Part shown: piece by piece, positions 59,100-64,000 of the stretch
Layout: each line of letters starts with the position of its first letter
Numbering within the stretch: the stretch's first letter is position 1
Source: Cellulomonas sp. ACRRI
GTDB taxonomy: Bacteria > Actinomycetota > Actinomycetes > Actinomycetales > Cellulomonadaceae
Direction: 5' to 3'
Length of the DNA: 64,000 nucleotides
NCBI RefSeq assembly: GCF_022346185.1
Contig: NZ_JAKRMS010000003.1
Location: 1 to 64,000, forward strand
The notes under the pieces: generated by a model
Databases searched by the model: none
What the model was told of the DNA's origin: nothing
Seen by the model: only the letters and a program-made list of their open reading frames with translations
Program-made: the position numbers and the translations under genes

Positions 59100-59479
59100 C
59101 GGACGACCTCCACACCCTCGAGCGAAGCCTCAGTGCCGTACCGCGGGCAGAGCGCGACCAGGTTGCCGGTCGCCGCCAGAAGGACCTCCGCGGCAGCCAG
59201 CATGTCCAGAAGCTCCGGGCGCGCCAACGAGTAGTACACCCGCCGACCCTCCATCCGGCCCTCGACCAGGCCGCAGTCGCGCAGACAGCCCACGTGCGAG
59301 GAGACCGTCGACTGAGCCAGCCCCAGATCCCGGGTCAGCTCGGCTACCCGCGCCTCACCGGTCGCCAGGCGTCGGACGATCGCCAGCCGCGCTGGGTCGG
59401 CCAACGACCGGAACAGGGCAACCCCTGGCTCCACACCCTCGACTGAAGCGGAGCACTCGGACACCTTGGTGATCTGCAT
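59096..59479 (-). CDS. ArsR/CmtR-like sensor for the P-type ATPase
   Basis: 127 aa. 'LFRSLADPARLAIVRRLA', 'LGLAQSTVSSHVGCLRDCGLV' with CmtR-type Cys pair 'CLRDC', and Cys near the C-terminus ('LVALCPRYG'). An extra N-terminal Cys ('VSECSAS') resembles CadC. Expected to repress itself and the ATPase until Cd, Pb or Zn binds. Confidence 0.87.
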   Translation of the reverse strand: MQITKVSECSASVEGVEPGVALFRSLADPARLAIVRRLATGEARVAELTRDLGLAQSTVSSHVGCLRDCGLVEGRMEGRRVYYSLARPELLDMLAAAEVLLAATGNLVALCPRYGTEASLEGVEVVR

Positions 59480-59510
59480 GTGTCGATAATAAACGATGTG
59501 CGTCGATCAT
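59478..59510 (-). promoter_or_regulatory. Operator/promoter of the ArsR-ATPase operon
   Basis: ATGTGTCGATAAT (59478-59490) and ATGTGCGTCGATCAT (59496-59510) are near direct copies on the plus strand, touching the start codon. On the coding strand the -10-like TATTAT (59491-59486) ends 6 nt before ATG, so the operator overlaps the promoter and the message is probably leaderless. Confidence 0.55.
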
Positions 59511-59773
59511 AGGGTCGGGGTCGAAATCGGTTGGAAGAGGGTCGGGCGCCCCCGCGGCCGCCACTCGTACCCAGCATGAGATGCCGAGCCTGCCGAGGCG
59601 ACGGCGTCCAGTCCCGAGCAGGTCTCTGAGCACCACGACGGTCGGTTCACTCGCCCTCGAGACGAGCCCGGAAGTGGCGCGCACGGACCCACCGTCAAGC
59701 GGTGGTGACGGGTGTGAGTAGCAATCGAAGCAGGTGCACCTGGCGGCACCCACCGTCTGTTGCCGGAGACCTG

Positions 59774-61957
59774 TCAGCGCTGCCGAAGGTCAAGTCGGCG
59801 TAACAGCTGCGCGTTGAGCGCGACGACGATCGTGGAGACCGACATGAGGATCGCGCCGACGGACATCGGCATCACGAACCCGACGGGCGCGAGGACACCT
59901 GCTGCGAGCGGGACGGCGATGAGGTTGTAGCCGGCGGCCCACCACAGGTTCTGCTTCATCTTGCGGTAGCTCGCGGAAGATAGGTCGATGACTGACACCA
60001 CGGATCGCGGGTCGTCGCTGGCGAGGATCACCCCGGCCGAGGCGATCGCGACGTCGGTGCCTGCGCCGATCGCGATGCCGACGTCAGCCTGCGCGAGCGC
60101 GGGTGCGTCGTTGACGCCGTCGCCGACCATCGCGACCGTGCGGCCCTCGCGCTGCAGCTCGGAGACCTTGGCGGACTTGTCCTCGGGTCGCACGCCGGCG
60201 AAGACCCGGTCGATGCCGATCTCGGTCGCCACGGTGCGTGCGACGGCTTCGGCGTCGCCGGTGATCATGACGACGTCGGCGCCGCGGTCGTGGAGCTGAC
60301 GGATCGCTGCGCGGGACTCCTCGCGGATCTCGTCGGCGAGCTTCAGGGCGCCGGCGACCTGCCCGTCGACCAGGACGTGCAGGATGATCGCTCCCTGAGC
60401 GCGCCACTGCTCGACGCCGTCGAGCTCGGTGACGTCGCGCTCGTGCAGCAGGTTCGGTCCGCCGACCTCGACGGTGCGGCCTGCGACCGACGCCCGGACG
60501 CCGACAGCTGGCGAGGACGTGAAGTCGCTCGCCGCGGGCACAAGCACCTGCGCTGCGGCGGTGACGATCGCGCGGGCGAGCGGGTGCTCGCTGTCGGCCT
60601 CGGCCGCGGCGGCCATCGCCAGGACGTCGTCGCGCGCGAAGCCGTTCGCGGGGAGGACCTCGGTGACGGTGGGCTGGCCCTTGGTCAGGGTGCCGGTCTT
60701 GTCGAACACGACGGTGGAGACCGTGCGCATGCTCTCCAGGGCCAGGCGGTCCTTGACCAGGACGCCGCCGCGGGCGGCGCGCTCGGTGGCGATCGACACC
60801 ACCAGCGGGATGGCCAGGCCGAGGGCGTGGGGGCAGGCGATCACCAGGACGGTGATGGTGCGGATCACGGCTGCGTCGGGCATCCCGAGGAGCGACCAGA
60901 CGAACGCGGTGATCGCGGCGGCGCCGAGCGCGAACCAGAACAGCAGGGCTGCCGCGCTGTCAGCCAGGCGCTGGGCGCGCGAGGAGGAGTTCTGCGCCTC
61001 GAGCACGAGGCGCTGGATGCCAGCGAGGGCGGTGTCCTCCCCGACGGCGGTCACGCGCAGCCGCAGCGCGGAGTCCGTCGCGACGGTGCCGGCCACGACG
61101 TGGTCCCCGGTGGTGCGACGCACGGTGCGTGACTCGCCGGTGACCATGGACTCGTCCATCTCGGCGGCGCCGTCGATGACCGCGCCGTCGGCGGGGACGC
61201 GAGCACCGGGACGCACGAGCACGACGTCGTCCACGGTGAGCTCCGACGGGGCGACCCGCACGACGTCGTCTCCCTCGACCCGCTCGGCTTCGTCGGGCAG
61301 GAGTGCGGCCAGGGAGTCCAGGGCGGACGTGGTCTGCGCGAGGGACCGCATCTCGATCCAGTGGCCGAGCAGCATGATCACGATGAGCAGCGCGAGCTCC
61401 CACCAGAAGTCGAGCTCGTGCGCGACGACCCCGAGGGTCGAGAGCCAGGACGCGACGAAGGCGACGGTGATCGCCAGGGCGATGAGCAGCATCATCCCGG
61501 GACGCCGGGACCTCAGTTCTTCGGCCGCTCCGGTCAGGAAGGGCGCGCCTCCCCAGGCGAACATCACGGTGCCGAGCACCGGCGAGATCCACGACAGCCA
61601 CGCGAGGTCGGGCAGCTCGTAGCCCAGCACCATCGCGAACATGCCGCTGGTCGCCACTACCGGGACCGCGAGCACGAGCATCACCCAGAACAGCCGCCGG
61701 AACTTCTCCACGTGACCCGCGTGACCGCCGTGACCGCCATGTCCGCCGTGGCCTTCGTGAGCGGAGTGCGGGTCGTGACCGTGGTCGTCCTGGTGGACGC
61801 GGGTCGCGGTCATCGCGTGCCCGTGGTGCCCCTCGTGCGGCAGGTCGGCTGCGTCCTCGCGCATCGGCTGTGCCGCTTGCGGGTGCGTGGCTTGGTTGTC
61901 GTGGCGGATGTGGTCCGGCTCGCCGGGGTGGTGCTGGGTGTGGTCGTCGCGGCTCAT
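59774..61957 (-). CDS. copB: CopB-type copper/silver-exporting P1B-ATPase
   Basis: 727 aa from ATG 61957. His-rich N-terminus (residues about 1-85) with several GHGG/HGHD units; membrane metal site 'CPHALGLAIPLV' (CPH, class P1B-3); 'DKTGTLT'; 'SEHPLARAI'; 'MVGDGVNDAPALA'; and the conserved 'NLWWAAGYNLIAVPLAAGVL' at the end. CopB enzymes export Cu2+ or Ag+ from the cytoplasm. A CsoR-like operator lies 60 bp upstream. No HMA domain. Confidence 0.94.
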   Translation of the reverse strand: MSRDDHTQHHPGEPDHIRHDNQATHPQAAQPMREDAADLPHEGHHGHAMTATRVHQDDHGHDPHSAHEGHGGHGGHGGHAGHVEKFRRLFWVMLVLAVPVVATSGMFAMVLGYELPDLAWLSWISPVLGTVMFAWGGAPFLTGAAEELRSRRPGMMLLIALAITVAFVASWLSTLGVVAHELDFWWELALLIVIMLLGHWIEMRSLAQTTSALDSLAALLPDEAERVEGDDVVRVAPSELTVDDVVLVRPGARVPADGAVIDGAAEMDESMVTGESRTVRRTTGDHVVAGTVATDSALRLRVTAVGEDTALAGIQRLVLEAQNSSSRAQRLADSAAALLFWFALGAAAITAFVWSLLGMPDAAVIRTITVLVIACPHALGLAIPLVVSIATERAARGGVLVKDRLALESMRTVSTVVFDKTGTLTKGQPTVTEVLPANGFARDDVLAMAAAAEADSEHPLARAIVTAAAQVLVPAASDFTSSPAVGVRASVAGRTVEVGGPNLLHERDVTELDGVEQWRAQGAIILHVLVDGQVAGALKLADEIREESRAAIRQLHDRGADVVMITGDAEAVARTVATEIGIDRVFAGVRPEDKSAKVSELQREGRTVAMVGDGVNDAPALAQADVGIAIGAGTDVAIASAGVILASDDPRSVVSVIDLSSASYRKMKQNLWWAAGYNLIAVPLAAGVLAPVGFVMPMSVGAILMSVSTIVVALNAQLLRRLDLRQR

Positions 61958-62017
61958 GTCGGTGGCCTCTCTCGTCGACTGGTCCACGTGGTGATGGCGC
62001 TCGACCCCTGCAACCGC

Positions 62018-62049
62018 ATACCCCCCGGGGGTATTCCACCGAGGGGTAT
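62018..62049 (-). promoter_or_regulatory. CsoR-like copper operator
   Basis: ATACCCCCCGGGGGTAT (62018-62034) is the typical G/C-centred CsoR palindrome; a second half-site GGGGTATGCC follows at 62043. It lies between copB and the upstream small membrane gene. No csoR gene is in the window, so the repressor must be encoded elsewhere. Confidence 0.65.
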
Positions 62050-62058
62050 GCCGGGACG

Positions 62059-62334
62059 TCAGGAGATGCGTTCGTGGTCGCCTTGTGGCCGGCTGGTGCC
62101 GTCGAGCGGCACCTCGTCGGTGACCGCCGGGCGTGTTCCGGCGTGCGGGTGGGGCGGAGTGCCGTGCCCGCTGCGCCCGCGCCCCATGAGCAGCATCATC
62201 GCGACCATCCCGAGTGGGCACGCCAGGAGCAAGGCGTATCGCAGGGCGCCGGACAGGTCGACGCCAAGTGCGAGCAGCAGCGCGAGGACAACGGCTGCGG
62301 CGATGGCCATGTGCTTGAGGTGGTGCTTGATCAC
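62059..62334 (-). CDS. DUF2933-like small membrane protein
   Basis: 91 aa, GTG start. Two hydrophobic helices ('HMAIAAAVVLALLLALGV' and 'ALLLACPLGMVAMMLLMGRG') with Cys and Met inside, then a His-containing hydrophilic tail. This matches DUF2933 proteins seen next to copper ATPases. Copper-related function is inferred from location. Confidence 0.7.
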   Translation of the reverse strand: MIKHHLKHMAIAAAVVLALLLALGVDLSGALRYALLLACPLGMVAMMLLMGRGRSGHGTPPHPHAGTRPAVTDEVPLDGTSRPQGDHERIS

Positions 62335-62417
62335 GTGTTGCTCCGTCTACTCGATGTCAGGTTGTCGCCCGATCTCGATCCTCGACGTGCCGGGTGGCGG
62401 CAGCCCTTCATTGCTGG

Positions 62418-62434
62418 TGAAGCGTCGATGAAAC
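62418..62434 (+). promoter_or_regulatory. Response-regulator-like box 8
   Basis: TGAAGC-GTCGA-TGAAAC, an 11-bp period but the weakest match, upstream of the DUF2933-like and copB genes. Confidence 0.35.
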
Positions 62435-62456
62435 CGACGAGCTTGGCACGGACAAA

Positions 62457-62496
62457 GCAGCGCCACCGGGGCAAGGGGGTGTCCCGGTGGCGCTGC
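62457..62496 (-). terminator. Rho-independent terminator of the DUF305 operon
   Basis: Perfect 14-bp arms GCAGCGCCACCGGG/CCCGGTGGCGCTGC around 12 nt, 11 nt after the DUF305 stop and followed on the coding strand by TTTGT. Confidence 0.85.
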
Positions 62497-62507
62497 GTCG
62501 TGGGTGC

Positions 62508-63125
62508 TCACATGTCGGCGAGCATCTGCTTCATCTTCGCGATCTCCTCGGTCTGGTCGCCGATGATCGTCCCGGCCAGGGCGAGTGCGTCCTTGTTCAG
62601 GCCGTTGGCCTGCTCCTGCTCGGACATGGTGATCGCGCCCTGGTGGTGCTCGATCATCATCTCCAGGAACATCCGGTCGAAGTCCGCGCCGGCGTCCTGG
62701 AGCTGCTGCATCTGGGCGTCGTCGGCCATGCCGGTGTGGCCGCTGGAGTGGTCCATGCCACCCATGTCGTCATCACTGCTGGACGGCTCCTCGCCCCAGG
62801 TCTCCAGCCAGGAGGTCATGAGGTCGATCTCGGGCTGCTGGGCGAACTGGATGTCGCTGGACAGCTGCTGGACCTCTTCGCTCTGAGCGCGCCCCTCAGC
62901 CATGGCGGCCATCTCGATGGCGCCCTGGTGGTGCAGGATCATCATCTGCGCGAACTCGGTGTCCGCGTCGTTGTGCTCCTGGGACGTGGCCGCCGCGTCG
63001 GATGTGCTGGTGCTGGGCTGCTCGCCGCTGGTGGTCTCGGCACCGTTGGAGCAGGCGCTGAGGACGACTCCGAGGGCCAGCGACGCCGCAGCGACTGCGA
63101 GCGTGTGGCGCTTCTTCGGGGACAT
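62508..63125 (-). CDS. DUF305 (CopM-like) lipoprotein
   Basis: 205 aa, AAGGAG 8 nt upstream. Lipobox 'VVLSAC' (Cys at about 25). Two DUF305 four-helix units, each with 'MMILHHQGAIEMA' or 'MMIEHHQGAITMS', and a Met/His loop 'DDDMGGMDHSSGHTGM' in between. Such proteins bind Cu+ or Ag+ outside the membrane. It ends at a strong terminator. Confidence 0.9.
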   Translation of the reverse strand: MSPKKRHTLAVAAASLALGVVLSACSNGAETTSGEQPSTSTSDAAATSQEHNDADTEFAQMMILHHQGAIEMAAMAEGRAQSEEVQQLSSDIQFAQQPEIDLMTSWLETWGEEPSSSDDDMGGMDHSSGHTGMADDAQMQQLQDAGADFDRMFLEMMIEHHQGAITMSEQEQANGLNKDALALAGTIIGDQTEEIAKMKQMLADM

Positions 63126-63165
63126 GGGGACTCCTTCGGGTAGGGCTGGCTCGTCGCGCTGCAGG

Positions 63166-63375
63166 TCAGGCGACGGGCGCGGTCATGCTCGGGGCGCCGG
63201 TGGCGGTGGGGCCGCCGCAGCAGCTGCTCCCGGCCGGTGCCGTGGTGGTGCCGACCTGGGTGTCGGCGCCGCAGCACCCCGCCTGGGGGCTCGCGGTCTG
63301 CTCCGCGGCGGTGTCGTCCGGACGGTCGAGCTCGTCCTCGTCGGTCATCGTGAACTGGCAGCACTGGTCGCTCAT
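63166..63375 (-). CDS. Small protein with three Cys-Cys pairs
   Basis: 69 aa, GGAGAC 6 nt before ATG 63375. The pairs are 'DQCCQF', 'AGCCGAD' and 'SSCCGGP', spaced by Ala/Thr-rich linkers; an acidic segment lies between the first two. No signal peptide, so it is cytoplasmic. It may be a metal-buffering peptide or a substrate of the copper system; no known family. Confidence 0.6.
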   Translation of the reverse strand: MSDQCCQFTMTDEDELDRPDDTAAEQTASPQAGCCGADTQVGTTTAPAGSSCCGGPTATGAPSMTAPVA

Positions 63376-63394
63376 GGGCGTCTCCTTGGGTGGG

Positions 63395-64000
63395 TCAGGC
63401 GGGCAGGTTGGCCTGGACCTGCTTGAGCAGGTCGCCGGGGGCCAGCCACATGGAGGGGTAGTTGCCGGACCAGCGGCGGGTGCCGTCGGCGTCGACGAGG
63501 ACGAAGCTGTGGCCGGGGAGTCCTGCGTGCATGCCGGTGCCGAGCGTCCCGTACTGCTCGGAGACGGTGCCGTCGTCGAGCAGGAAGGGGGTCGTGACGC
63601 CGTAGGTGGCCATGTCGGCGCTGATCTGCTCGGCGGTGTTCATGACGATCGGCAGGACGGTGATGCCGGCGTCGACGAAGGCGGGGTCCTTCTCGATCTC
63701 ACCCATCTGCTGCAGGCAGGATCCGCAGCCGGCGCCCTCGTTGAAGTACAGGACGACCGGGGTGCCGCGGAAGTCCGACAGGCTCACGGTGGAGCCGTCG
63801 GTGCTCTTGAGCGTGAAGTCGGGAGCGGGTCCGGCCTCGGTGGAGGTGACCTCGCGCGAGGACAGCAACGCGGCGGTGACCACGGCGATCACGAGGACGA
63901 CCAGTGCGGCAGAGGCGGTGGTGATGACGATCCTGCGTCGCCGGTCGTGCCGCTGCTGGTCGTGCCGGACCTGGGCGAGGGCGGCGGCGCGCTGCTTGCG
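63395..64000 (-). CDS. Membrane-anchored peroxiredoxin/TlpA-like protein, N-terminus cut by the window edge
   Basis: The frame is open to 64000, so the start lies outside. Visible: a basic cytoplasmic part, a membrane helix ('ALVVLVIAVVTAALL'), then an AhpC/TSA-like fold 'APDFTLKSTDGSTVSLSDF', 'YFNEGAGCGSCLQQM' (C-G-S-C) and 'GLPGHSFVLVDADG'. It probably reduces exported thiols or peroxide and precedes the Cys-pair gene on the same strand. Confidence 0.85.
   Translation of the reverse strand, partial: RKQRAAALAQVRHDQQRHDRRRRIVITTASAALVVLVIAVVTAALLSSREVTSTEAGPAPDFTLKSTDGSTVSLSDFRGTPVVLYFNEGAGCGSCLQQMGEIEKDPAFVDAGITVLPIVMNTAEQISADMATYGVTTPFLLDDGTVSEQYGTLGTGMHAGLPGHSFVLVDADGTRRWSGNYPSMWLAPGDLLKQVQANLPA

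Noticed and set aside
1-64000. CRISPR arrays, rRNA or phage structural genes
   Set aside because: No regularly spaced repeats, ribosomal RNA sequence or capsid, tail or terminase proteins could be seen.

Overview
The window is uniformly very GC-rich and its genes sit in tightly overlapping GTGA/ATGA strings with many GTG starts. Protein families such as the SCO6880-type conjugation protein, CmtR-like ArsR regulators and CcsB/CcdA point to an actinobacterium, most likely of the Cellulomonas/Cellulosimicrobium type. The host genus is inferred, not proven. No rRNA, tRNA, CRISPR array, replication initiator or phage-type integrase is visible. The window reads as part of a large conjugative element (plasmid or ICE) carrying metal-resistance cargo.

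Region 1 (1-15.05 kb, + strand) is one long operon for a type IV secretion/conjugation machine: a muralytic enzyme (SLT plus VanY), a lipoprotein, a ParA/MinD-like ATPase, small membrane proteins, a VirB6/TrbL-like channel protein, an SCO6880-type protein, a VirB4-like ATPase and a VirD4-type coupling protein. It continues into accessory genes: a DUF4913-like protein, a glutaredoxin, a helical-domain/SSB fusion, a membrane M41-like protease, a PD-(D/E)XK nuclease-like protein and a membrane-anchored HNH nuclease.

Region 2 (about 15.7-23.1 kb) is a Tn552-like transposon: DD35E transposase, AAA ATPase and serine resolvase with recognisable terminal inverted repeats. Its cargo is a CmtR-like regulator with a CadD cadmium transporter, a mercuric reductase with a divergent MerR regulator, and a frameshifted ankyrin-repeat gene. 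It lies next to a second, truncated resolvase, which suggests insertion near a foreign res site.

Region 3 (23.7-40.4 kb) is the mobilisation, maintenance and establishment part of the element: three small unknown genes, a 1354-aa MobF relaxase with a candidate oriT, a coiled-coil accessory protein, an HNH protein, a toxin-antitoxin pair, two ParB-like proteins, a second glutaredoxin/helical-protein pair, an ArdC-like antirestriction protein and two related secreted proteins. Long non-coding stretches here hold dispersed GC-rich repeats and a duplicated, probably structured, roughly 300-nt leader in front of the ardC-like and parB-like genes.

Region 4 (41.1-64.0 kb) is an extracytoplasmic redox and metal-homeostasis island: NlpC/P60 and M23 cell-wall peptidases, CcsB, CcdA, VKOR, DsbA-like and TlpA-like proteins, an ArsR regulator with a CDF exporter, an OmpR-type two-component system, CtaG, CopC, an orphan FliL-like protein, Lnt, a Zn/Cd P1B-ATPase with its ArsR regulator, a CopB-type copper ATPase behind a CsoR-like operator, a DUF305 lipoprotein and a Cys-pair small protein. 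Eight copies of a TGAAGG-N5-TGAAGG-like direct repeat with an 11-bp period lie in front of genes across this island. They are candidate binding sites for the local response regulator.
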